In this document: positions 8,553 through 15,355 of the stretch, in pieces
Layout: the number at the start of each line of letters is the position of its first letter
Numbering within the stretch: the first letter of the stretch is position 1
DNA from: Catenuloplanes niger
GTDB lineage: Bacteria; Actinomycetota; Actinomycetes; Mycobacteriales; Micromonosporaceae
NCBI RefSeq assembly: GCF_031458255.1
Contig: NZ_JAVDYC010000001.1
Location: 558,001 to 622,000 of the forward strand
Length of the DNA: 64,000 nucleotides
Direction of reading: 5' to 3'
The notes under the pieces: model-generated
Told to the model about the DNA's origin: nothing
The model's database searches: none
What the model saw: the letters and a program-made list of their open reading frames with translations, nothing else
Position numbers and translations under genes: made by a program

Positions 8553-9736
8553 CCGCACGCCCGATCAGCCGACGCGGGCTGTTCACCGGCGGTGCCGCCG
8601 CACTCGGCGGCGCCGTCGCGGGCGGTGCGGTGGTCGCGGCCCGTCCACAACAGACACCCGCACCGGCGGCACCGGTCCTCGTCGACCACGGCCAGGCGAT
8701 CGAGCCGTTCTACGGTGCCCGCCAGTCCGGCGTCGAGACGATCCCCCAGGCGCACGGCGCGTTCGTCGCGTTCACGCTGCTGCCCGGCACGGACCGCGAC
8801 GCGCTGCGCCGGATGATGCGTCTGCTCACCGACGACGCGGCCCGACTCACCCGGGGTGAGGCGCCGCTGGCCGACACCGAGGCGGAACTGGCCGTGGTCC
8901 CGGCCCGGCTGACCGTCACGTTCGGGTTCGGGCCCGGCCTGTACGCGGCCGCCGGCCTGCCCTCCCCGGTCGCGCAGCTGCCCGCGTTCCCGCAGATCGA
9001 CCGGCTGGAGGACCGCTGGAGCGGCGGCGACCTGCTGATCCAGATCTGCGCGGACGACCCGATCACGGTCACCCACGCGCAACGCATGCTGATCAAGGAC
9101 AGCCGGCCGTTCGCGACCGTACGGTGGGTGCAGCGCGGGTTCCGTCGCAGCGCCGGCACGGAGGCCATCGGCCGCACCCAGCGCAACCTGCTCGGCCAGC
9201 TGGACGGCACCGCGAACCCGGCGTCCGGCACGCCGTCGTTCGGCACCGCGGTCTGGCGGGAGGACGGCTCCACCCAGCTGGTGGTCCGCCGGATCCGCGC
9301 CGAACTGGAGGAGTGGGACCTGCTCGGCCGCACCGACAAGGAACACGCGGTCGGCCGCCGGCTCGACACCGGCGCGCCGCTGACCGGCACGACCGAACTG
9401 GACGAGCCGGACTTCGCGAAGCTGGACGCGACCGGGTTCCCGGTCATGCCGGACTTCGCGCACGTCACCCGCGCCCGGCAGACCGACGACCGGCTGAAGA
9501 TCGTGCGCCGGCCGTACAACTACGACGACGCGCCGGCGCCGGACGGGACCGCGGACTGCGGACTGATCTTCGCCGCCTACCAGGCGGACGTCGTCCGGCA
9601 GTACATCCCGATCCAGACGCGGCTGGCGGAGAAGGACCTGATGAACGAGTGGATCACGCCGATCGGCTCGGCCGTGTTCGCCGTCCCGCCCGGCGTGCCG
9701 GCCGGCGGCTGGATCGGGCAGCAGGTGCTGGCATGA
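8549..9736 (+). CDS. Tat-exported DyP-type peroxidase (DtpA/EfeB-like)
   Basis: 395 residues from a GTG that overlaps the previous stop. A twin-arginine signal SRRGLFTGGAAALGG lies at the N-terminus, so the protein is exported folded with heme. The DyP signature is GQLDGTANP (catalytic Asp), and the proximal heme His is probably in MPDFAHVTR. The RRPYNYDD and IPIQTRLAEKDLMNEW segments match the family C-terminus. Position between a PCuAC chaperone and CopC, with no EfeU or EfeO nearby, suggests the DtpA role (copper handling and oxidase maturation) over iron uptake; the biochemical role is inference. Confidence 0.92.
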   Translation: MTARPISRRGLFTGGAAALGGAVAGGAVVAARPQQTPAPAAPVLVDHGQAIEPFYGARQSGVETIPQAHGAFVAFTLLPGTDRDALRRMMRLLTDDAARLTRGEAPLADTEAELAVVPARLTVTFGFGPGLYAAAGLPSPVAQLPAFPQIDRLEDRWSGGDLLIQICADDPITVTHAQRMLIKDSRPFATVRWVQRGFRRSAGTEAIGRTQRNLLGQLDGTANPASGTPSFGTAVWREDGSTQLVVRRIRAELEEWDLLGRTDKEHAVGRRLDTGAPLTGTTELDEPDFAKLDATGFPVMPDFAHVTRARQTDDRLKIVRRPYNYDDAPAPDGTADCGLIFAAYQADVVRQYIPIQTRLAEKDLMNEWITPIGSAVFAVPPGVPAGGWIGQQVLA

Positions 9737-10272
9737 TCCGCCGGCTCGCGGTCGCGGTGCTGGCGCTGACGCTCGCGGTGCTGGTCCCGGCCGCGCCCGC
9801 GGCCGCGCACAACCGGCTCACCTCGTCGGTGCCGGCCGAGGGCGCGCGCCTGGACGCCGTACCCACGGAGATCGTCCTCGAGTTCGCGGAGGCGCTGAAC
9901 CCGACGTACACGCAGCTGATCGTGACGGACGCGGCGAAGACCCGGGTCGCGGTGTCCGCACCGGAGGTCGACGGCGCCCGGGCACGAATCACCGTCACCG
10001 GTACGCCCGGCGACAACGTCTACACGGTCGCGTACCGGGTGGTGTCCAAGGACGGGCATCCGGTGCAGGGCTCGTACGCGTTCACGGTCGGCGCCGGCGC
10101 ACCCGCGGCCGCGCCGACCACCGCGGCCGCCGCCGCTCCCCCGGCCACCACGGGATCCGCACCGACCGGGCCGACGGCGCTGATCGCGATCGCGATCGCG
10201 ATCGCGGCCGTGGTCGTCGCCGGCGGCGCGGTCGCGTTCTGGCTGTCCCGCCGCCGCCGGCCGGCGGTCTAG
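9733..10272 (+). CDS. CopC-domain copper-binding protein, membrane-anchored
   Basis: 179 residues. The signal peptide ends AAAAHNRLTSSVPAEGARL, so cleavage leaves an N-terminal His, the copper ligand of CopC proteins. The second ligand region DGHPVQGSYAFTVG is at residues 115-130. An Ala/Pro/Thr linker leads to one C-terminal membrane segment (ALIAIAIAIAAVVV) and a basic tail, so the cupredoxin-like domain is tethered outside. CopD is absent. The gene is the last of the copper trio, starts within the previous stop (ATGA), and is followed by a strong hairpin at 10278-10313. Confidence 0.92.
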   Translation: MIRRLAVAVLALTLAVLVPAAPAAAHNRLTSSVPAEGARLDAVPTEIVLEFAEALNPTYTQLIVTDAAKTRVAVSAPEVDGARARITVTGTPGDNVYTVAYRVVSKDGHPVQGSYAFTVGAGAPAAAPTTAAAAAPPATTGSAPTGPTALIAIAIAIAAVVVAGGAVAFWLSRRRRPAV

Positions 10273-10277
10273 GCGTC

Positions 10278-10313
10278 CGTCGTGCCGTCCCGCCCGCACG
10301 GGGCGGCACGACG
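10278..10313 (+). terminator. hairpin terminator after the copper operon
   Basis: Perfect 10-bp arms CGTCGTGCCG and CGGCACGACG, with the stem extendable inward by CCCG/CGGG, beginning six bases after the copC stop. No run of T follows, which is usual in very GC-rich genomes. Confidence 0.75.
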
Positions 10314-10379
10314 GCCGACCGGACCGGGCGATCCGCACGCGGCAGATTCGCCCGCGGCGCCGCGGGCCGGACGCCGGCT

Positions 10380-10600
10380 CGGCGCCGCGGAGCACACGCC
10401 GGCGCGGCGCGCCGGAGCACACGCCGGCGCGGTGCTGCGGAGTAGACGCGGCGCGCTGCCGCAGGCCGGACGCGACGCGGGGCAAACGCCGCGTGCTGCC
10501 GCGGAGCGGTGCCGCGGAACAGATTCCGGCGCACTGCCACGGAGCGGACGCCGACGCGGTGCCGCGGGACAGATTTCGGCGCACTGACGCGGAGTGGGCG
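10380..10600. repeat. degenerate tandem repeats, units of about 22-26 bp
   Basis: The 326 bp from 10314 to 10639 hold no convincing gene. About nine degraded copies of a unit resembling GCCGCGGAGCACACGCCGGC can be followed. Best preserved are the neighbours beginning GCGGAGCACACGCCGG and GCCGGAGCACACGCCGG, and the pair GAACAGATTCCGGCGCACTG and GGACAGATTTCGGCGCACTG, about 51 bp apart. The short open frames across it translate to low-complexity Arg/Ala/Pro sequence and are rejected. Confidence 0.6.
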
Positions 10601-10639
10601 GCGGCCGGACGGCCGGCGCGGTGGTCGAGGCGTCGCGGT

Positions 10640-11476
10640 TCAGCGGGTCGTGCGGAGGGCCGCGGTGAGGGCGCGGAGGCGGTGGCGGCCGAGCCAGAGG
10701 GCGGCGCCGAGGGCCGCGCCGACGAACGGCAGCGTGTGGGCCGGTAGCGCGGGAACCGGCTTGACGACGGCGTTGCGGCCGCAGGTGACGATGCCGATGT
10801 CGGCCGCGACGGTGCTGCCGAGCAGGCTGATCCGGAGCGCGGTGGCGCGGACGCTGCCGGTGCCGGACGGGACATCGCGGGCGTCCAGCAGCAGCGTGGC
10901 CACGCCGGGGACGTCGACGCCGGTGTTCGGCCCGGCGGAGGGCGACAGGCCGGACAGCGGCAGTCCGAGCAGCAGCACGGACGCGTCGGCCAGCGAGACC
11001 TGGGCGACCGGCGCCGCACCGGCGACGGCGCGGCAGGACGCGATGACGGCGTCGGCCCTGATGGTGGCGAGCCCGAGAAGGTTGATCTCGATACCGTCGC
11101 CGCCGGAGACCGCGCACGAGCCGTCGGCGCCGACCGTGATCGTCCCGCCGGTCCCGGCCAGGCCGGCGCACGCGACGGAGGTGCCGTCCGGGTACGCGAT
11201 GGCCCGCTGCACCAGTGCCCCCGCCGAGATCAGCGTCTGCTCCCCGAGCAGCCCGAGTCCCGGTGCCGCACCGGACGTCTGCGTCTGCTGCTCGCCGGTG
11301 TTGTTCACCGCGCTGACCGGCGTCGCCGCCGGCCCGCCGAGCAGCGTCAGCGAGACCGCCTGCGCCTGTGCCGTGGACGTGTCCGCCATCGCCGGCGCCG
11401 CCTGCCCGGCCGGCACCAGCAGGCAGGCGCCGACCGCCACCGCCGCCCCACGGACCGCGATTCGCCGCATTCCCAT
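10640..11476 (-). CDS. secreted, C-terminally membrane-anchored protein, possibly choice-of-anchor P
   Basis: 278 residues. The signal peptide is MGMRRIAVRGAAVAVGACLL, ending about AMA-DTST. The body is rich in Gly, Ala, Val and Leu with repeated short motifs (SLTLLGG, GLGLLGEQ, INLLGLATI, RISLLGSTVAA), which resembles actinobacterial choice-of-anchor P surface proteins. Four cysteines could form two disulphides. A C-terminal hydrophobic stretch (LPFVGAALGAALWLG) and basic tail look like a membrane anchor without a clear LPXTG box. GAGG eight bases before the ATG supports the start. The open frame extends upstream only through tandem repeats. Confidence 0.7.
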   Translation of the reverse strand: MGMRRIAVRGAAVAVGACLLVPAGQAAPAMADTSTAQAQAVSLTLLGGPAATPVSAVNNTGEQQTQTSGAAPGLGLLGEQTLISAGALVQRAIAYPDGTSVACAGLAGTGGTITVGADGSCAVSGGDGIEINLLGLATIRADAVIASCRAVAGAAPVAQVSLADASVLLLGLPLSGLSPSAGPNTGVDVPGVATLLLDARDVPSGTGSVRATALRISLLGSTVAADIGIVTCGRNAVVKPVPALPAHTLPFVGAALGAALWLGRHRLRALTAALRTTR

Positions 11477-11558
11477 CGATCCCGCCTCACCCGGAGTCCG
11501 AACGTCCCCGCACCGATCGGCCGGGCGTCCCGTCGCCGAAGCCCTGCGCCCGGACCGC

Positions 11559-11745
11559 ACCACACCCGCACCGGTCCGCAGCACCCCCACGGTCCGCAAG
11601 CCCCGCGCACGATCCGCAGCACCCCCACGGTCCGCAACCCCGCGCACGATCCGCAGCGCCCCCACGGTCCGCAGCACCCCCAACGGTCCGCGGCACGGCG
11701 CCGATGCGCGGCACCGCACCGGTCCGCGGCACCGCACCACGGCGG
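11559..11745. repeat. tandem array of about nine 18-21 bp units
   Basis: Successive units share the core GGTCCGC or GATCCGC: CACCCCCACGGTCCGCAAG alternates with CCCCGCGCACGATCCGCAG, giving two nearly identical 37/38-bp dimers at 11582-11619 and 11620-11656, then more diverged copies such as CACCGCACCGGTCCGCGG. There are no unique spacers between units. The array lies upstream of the secreted protein gene and ends at the stop of the pseudogene at 11747. Confidence 0.75.
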
Positions 11746-11746
11746 G

Positions 11747-12309
11747 TCAGGCCGGCGGTGGCGCGGCGACGTCGTCAGGTGCCGGCCGGAGGCGGGCCAG
11801 CCGGGCCCGCATGGCGCGTTGCAGCATGGTCGGGTAGACGTGCAGCACCGTGGTCAGGGCGGCGTGCCAGGCGACCGCGGTCCACGCCCCGGCGATCGCG
11901 GCCACGACGGCCAGCAGGAGGCCGGCCCCGGCCAGGACGGTGTGGGCGAGTTCGGAGCGGCGGGTGTCGCGGTCGAAGGCCGGCAGCGTGGCGCGGGTGC
12001 CGTCGAAGGCGCGGGACGCCCGCATGGCGCGTTCCCAGCCGATCCGGCGGAGCAGGCGCATGAACGACCAGGCGCCGAGCCGGCGGTAGAGGCCCGCTCC
12101 CAGGCGCGGACGCGGAACCAGGCGCCGGACAGTCCCGGGTCGGCGGCGGTGAGCACGGCGGACATCCAGGCCATCAGCGTGAAGTGCACGGTCCAGGCGG
12201 TCGCGAACCCGGCGTAGCCGAGCGTCTCGCCGACGGCCACGCCGGCCAGCACGACCGCGCCGGCGCCGCCGACGACGACCAACGATGTCCGGACCGGCTC
12301 GCGCACCAT
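11747..12309 (-). pseudogene. frameshifted CrtO-type acyltransferase (glycosyl-diaponeurosporenoate acyltransferase-like)
   Basis: Two overlapping frames each carry half of one protein. The first half begins MVREPVRTSLVVVGG and runs through ADPGLSGAWFRVRAWER; the second resumes at GLYRRLGAWSFMRLLRRIGW and ends before APPPA. Both match the carotenoid-type acyltransferase family: the WFRVRxWERxLYRRLG block, TRRSELAH and VYPTMLQRAMRARL. Adding one G to the GGG near 12095 restores a single frame of about 187 codons. The protein would have four hydrophobic segments and act on glycosylated lipids or carotenoids, but no crt gene is nearby. Either the gene is newly inactivated or the base is a sequencing error in a G run. 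Confidence 0.7.
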
Positions 12310-12394
12310 GCGCAGCAGGTTACAAGGACCGCGGATCGCGTCGGCGGCGCACGGCACACCACCCAGGGTCATCCCAGGAGGCTGGACTGAAGGG

Positions 12395-13762
12395 TCACAG
12401 GCGCTGGAGCTGGGTCACGATCATCGCGATGGCGAAGAAGCCGTAGAACGCGATCGCGATCAGCATGCCGCCGAGCCGCCAGCCTCTCAGCCGTACCGGT
12501 GCGGGCAGATTCTTGGTGTTGAGGCGGACCAGGAGGATCGAGTAGACCAGCGTGACCACCGAGGCGGCACAGGTGGAGACGATGAGCAGGCCGAGCGGCT
12601 GGCTGAAGCCGGCCAGCAGGATGGTCGAGCCGAGCACGATCTCGGTCCAGACGACCAGCAGGTAGAGGCGGGGCTCGGTCCACCGGGTGGACCCGGGCGT
12701 GTAGACGCGGTGCACGAAGTCCGCGGTGAGCCGGCCGATCACGTCGAGCAGGCCCATCGCGGCGGCCCAGAGCGAGACCGCGGCGATCGCGAAGAAGAGC
12801 AGCTTGAGCCAGACACCGACGCGGTCGGCCAGCACGTCACCCTCGACGCGCAGGAACGACGGATCGTTCTTGAGGTCGCCGCGGCCGGCCAGCGTCTCGT
12901 ACGCCAGCAGGCTCATGATCGTGATGGTGAGCAGGCAGACGACCACGAACGTGACCAGGTGCTCCACGTTCGCACGGCGCCACCAGACCCGCCAGCGCTC
13001 GAGGTTGCCCTCGTCCACCGCGAGATCGAAACGGTCCGCGCCGGCCGGTTCCGAACGCCCGGTGATCGGCGAGATCAGGCGCGGCACGTGCGCGCCCATC
13101 CCGTACCCCTTGTCCCGGATCCAGTTGCTGAGCACCAGGTTGTGCACTCCCCCGGCGCCGGCCGCGCCGATCGCGCTGAGCAGCATCACGAATGTGATCT
13201 CCGGCGGGATGCGGCCGAACTCGACGACCGCGGCCCGGGCGCCGGCGCCCCAGGTGGACAGCGAGATGACGAAGATGACCACGACCAGCAGGAAGAACAG
13301 CGTGAGCAGCACCTTCACCGTCTCGACGCGCTCGACCGTGGTGTAGACGACGCGGGACACGGACAGCAGCACTCCGATGGTCACCAGAACCAGCACGGTG
13401 ATCCAGACCGGGTCGCCGCCGCCGATCAGGTACGTGAAGACGGTGGAGCCGCTGGTCGCCCAGCCGGGCCAGACGTACTGGAACGCGCCGCCGAGGCAGA
13501 TCAGCACGCCCCAGCCCGTCCACCAGCGGGAGAAGCCTGCGACCACGGTCTGCCCGGTGGCCAGCGTGTAGCGCTCGATCTCCATGTTGATGACGAACTG
13601 CACGACGAGCGTGCTGATCGCGAGCCAGAGCAGGCCGAGCCCGCCGAGGACGGTGAGGTAGGGCCAGAGGATGATTTCGCCGGCGGCCATGCCGATGCCG
13701 ACCGCGACGACGCCGGGGCCGATCATCCGCCGCAGCGGTACGGGAGCGGGCAGGTCAGTCAT
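12395..13762 (-). CDS. Nramp-related membrane transporter in the quinate/shikimate locus
   Basis: 455 residues and about eleven membrane segments with the overall Nramp/LeuT-fold order. The first segment reads GPGVVAVGIGMAAGEIILWP, so the DPGN metal-binding turn of true Nramp proteins is replaced by GMAAGE (24-29). In the sixth, the MPHN motif is reduced to VHN (206-208). A long cytoplasmic loop (about 220-265) is also unusual. The missing Asp and Met argue against ordinary Mn/Fe transport. It lies nine bases after the dehydrogenase stop, with its AGGAG overlapping that stop, so it is the second gene of that operon. It may import the aromatic precursor or another cation; both are inference. 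Confidence 0.75.
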   Translation of the reverse strand: MTDLPAPVPLRRMIGPGVVAVGIGMAAGEIILWPYLTVLGGLGLLWLAISTLVVQFVINMEIERYTLATGQTVVAGFSRWWTGWGVLICLGGAFQYVWPGWATSGSTVFTYLIGGGDPVWITVLVLVTIGVLLSVSRVVYTTVERVETVKVLLTLFFLLVVVIFVISLSTWGAGARAAVVEFGRIPPEITFVMLLSAIGAAGAGGVHNLVLSNWIRDKGYGMGAHVPRLISPITGRSEPAGADRFDLAVDEGNLERWRVWWRRANVEHLVTFVVVCLLTITIMSLLAYETLAGRGDLKNDPSFLRVEGDVLADRVGVWLKLLFFAIAAVSLWAAAMGLLDVIGRLTADFVHRVYTPGSTRWTEPRLYLLVVWTEIVLGSTILLAGFSQPLGLLIVSTCAASVVTLVYSILLVRLNTKNLPAPVRLRGWRLGGMLIAIAFYGFFAIAMIVTQLQRL

Positions 13763-13771
13763 GTCGCACTC

Positions 13772-14611
13772 CTAGGAGAGCAGAACGTCAAGGTGGCGCA
13801 GCATCCGCGAGATGTCCGCGGTGCGCCCGGTGAAGAGCTCGAACGCGGCGGCGGCCTGGTAGGCGCACATCGCCGTGCCGCCGAGCGTGCGGAGGCCGGC
13901 CGCGCGGGCGGTGCGCAGCAGCGGCGTGTGGACCGGCATGTAGACGATGTCGGCGACCCACAGGCCGGAATGCAGCAGCTCCGCCGGGAGCGGCAGGCCG
14001 GGGTGCCGGTGCATGCCGACCGGGCTGGCGTTGACCAGTCCGGTGGCCGGCGCGATCGCGGTGGGCAGCTCGGATGGAGCCGCCACCGCGATCCGGTCGG
14101 CGTCCGCGTGCAGGCTGAGTGTCTCGGCGAGCAGCCCGCGCCGGTCCAGGTCGGGGTCGACCACGGTGAGGTGCCCGACGCCCAGGCCGAGCAGCGCGTG
14201 CGCGCAGGCGGCGCCGGCGCCGCCCGCGCCGAGCTGCACGACCCGGGCGGTGTCCACATCGGGCAGTCCGGTGCGGAAGGATTCGGTGAAGCCGTAGGCG
14301 TCGGTGTTGTGCCCGTGCCGCTCACCGTCGCGGAACACGACGGTGTTGACCGCGCCGATCGCCCTCGCCGCGGGCGACAGCCGGTCGAGCAGCCCGACGA
14401 CGTGCTGTTTGAACGGATGGGTGATGTTGAGCCCGGCGAAGCCGTCGCGTTCGGCGTCGTCGAGCAGCCGGCCGAGCGTGGCCGGGGTGCCCGCCCGGTC
14501 CACGTCGATCAGCTCATAGCGCAGGTCGAGGCCCTGCCGGCGGGCCTCGGTCTCGTGCAGCGCGGGCGAGAACGACGCGTCGATCCCGGCGCCGATCAGT
14601 CCACACCGCAT
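13772..14611 (-). CDS. quinate/shikimate dehydrogenase (AroE/QsuD family)
   Basis: 279 residues, normal length. The substrate side has SFSPALHE, the catalytic Lys in NITHPFK (K68) and Asp in HNTDAYGF (D104). The Rossmann domain has GAGGAG at 129-134. The residue after beta-2 is acidic (VVDPDLDRR, D152) where NADP-dependent AroE has Arg, which points to NAD as in catabolic quinate/shikimate dehydrogenases. Beside a 3-dehydroshikimate dehydratase, this fits oxidation of quinate or shikimate rather than aromatic biosynthesis. AAAGGAG lies seven bases upstream of the ATG. It is transcribed divergently from the TetR regulator. Confidence 0.88.
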   Translation of the reverse strand: MRCGLIGAGIDASFSPALHETEARRQGLDLRYELIDVDRAGTPATLGRLLDDAERDGFAGLNITHPFKQHVVGLLDRLSPAARAIGAVNTVVFRDGERHGHNTDAYGFTESFRTGLPDVDTARVVQLGAGGAGAACAHALLGLGVGHLTVVDPDLDRRGLLAETLSLHADADRIAVAAPSELPTAIAPATGLVNASPVGMHRHPGLPLPAELLHSGLWVADIVYMPVHTPLLRTARAAGLRTLGGTAMCAYQAAAAFELFTGRTADISRMLRHLDVLLS

Positions 14612-14625
14612 CCTTAGACTCCTTT

Positions 14626-14647
14626 GAATGTACGAACTGGTACGTTA
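14626..14647. promoter_or_regulatory. putative TetR operator between dehydrogenase and regulator
   Basis: AATGTACGAACTGGTACGTT contains two GTAC cores six bases apart in an imperfect dyad, the size and style of TetR-family operators. It sits in the 96-bp divergent gap, about 15 bp from the dehydrogenase start, where binding would block both directions. The assignment to the adjacent TetR gene is positional inference. Confidence 0.45.
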
Positions 14648-14707
14648 GTTATCCGGGTCACATCGAGTGGTGTCAAGTCCCGCGGGCAGACTGGGGGGAT
14701 GGAGAAG

Positions 14708-15346
14708 ATGACCGTGGCCGCACCGGTGGAACGTCGCCGGGACGCCGCGCGCACCCGGGCCGAGATCCTCGACGTGGCAACGGACGAGTTCGCGACCCGC
14801 GGTTACGCCGGCGCGCGGGTGGACGAGATCGCGGCCCGCACCCGCACCACGAAGCGGATGATCTACTACTACTTCGGCGGCAAGGAGCAGCTCTACCGCG
14901 CGGTGCTGGAGCGGGCGTACTCCGAGATCCGGGCCGCCGAGCGGGCCGTGGACGTGGAACATCTGGACCCGGTCACGGCGGTGCGGCGGCTGGCCGAGGT
15001 CACGTTCGACCACCACGAGGCGCACCCCGCGTTCATCCGGCTGGTCGGCGTGGAGAACGCGCAGCAGGCCCGGCACGTCGCGCACGTCGCGCGGATGGCC
15101 GACCTGAACAGCTCGGCCGTGGATCTGCTGCACGGCGTGCTGGAGCGCGGCCAGGCGGACGGCGTGTTCCGCACGGACGTGGACGCACTCGACGTACACC
15201 TGATGATCAGCTCGTTCTGCTTCTTCCGGGTCGCGAACCGGCACACGTTCGGCGCGCTCTTCGACCGCGACCTGCTCGACCCGGCGCGCCGGGAGCACTA
15301 CCGCACCATGCTCGGCGACCTGTTGACCGGATATCTACGGATTTAG
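14708..15346 (+). CDS. TetR-family regulator of the quinate/shikimate genes
   Basis: 212 residues from this ATG (215 from 14699). The N-terminal helix-turn-helix is clear: RTRAEILDVATDEFATRGYAG and TRTTKRMIYYYFGGKEQLY. The C-terminal ligand domain carries HPAFIRLVGVENAQQARHV, seen in TetR regulators of aromatic catabolism. The later ATG is preferred because GGGGGG is nine bases before it but touches the earlier one. It lies nine bases before the dehydratase gene in the same direction and opposite the dehydrogenase/transporter pair, so it probably controls both transcripts in response to a pathway intermediate. Confidence 0.87.
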   Translation: MTVAAPVERRRDAARTRAEILDVATDEFATRGYAGARVDEIAARTRTTKRMIYYYFGGKEQLYRAVLERAYSEIRAAERAVDVEHLDPVTAVRRLAEVTFDHHEAHPAFIRLVGVENAQQARHVAHVARMADLNSSAVDLLHGVLERGQADGVFRTDVDALDVHLMISSFCFFRVANRHTFGALFDRDLLDPARREHYRTMLGDLLTGYLRI

Positions 15347-15355
15347 GGGTACGGA

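Noticed and set aside
8549-9736. EfeB-type iron-uptake role for the DyP peroxidase
   Set aside because: No EfeU or EfeO gene nearby; both neighbours are copper proteins.
11582-11656. 37/38-bp repeats of CRISPR-like length
   Set aside because: The repeats abut with no unique spacers, are made of 18-19 bp subunits, and no cas gene is present.
12308-14617. Plus-strand 769-codon frame over transporter and dehydrogenase
   Set aside because: His/Asp/Gln-rich shadow translation; both minus-strand genes have full family motifs and good ribosome-binding sites.
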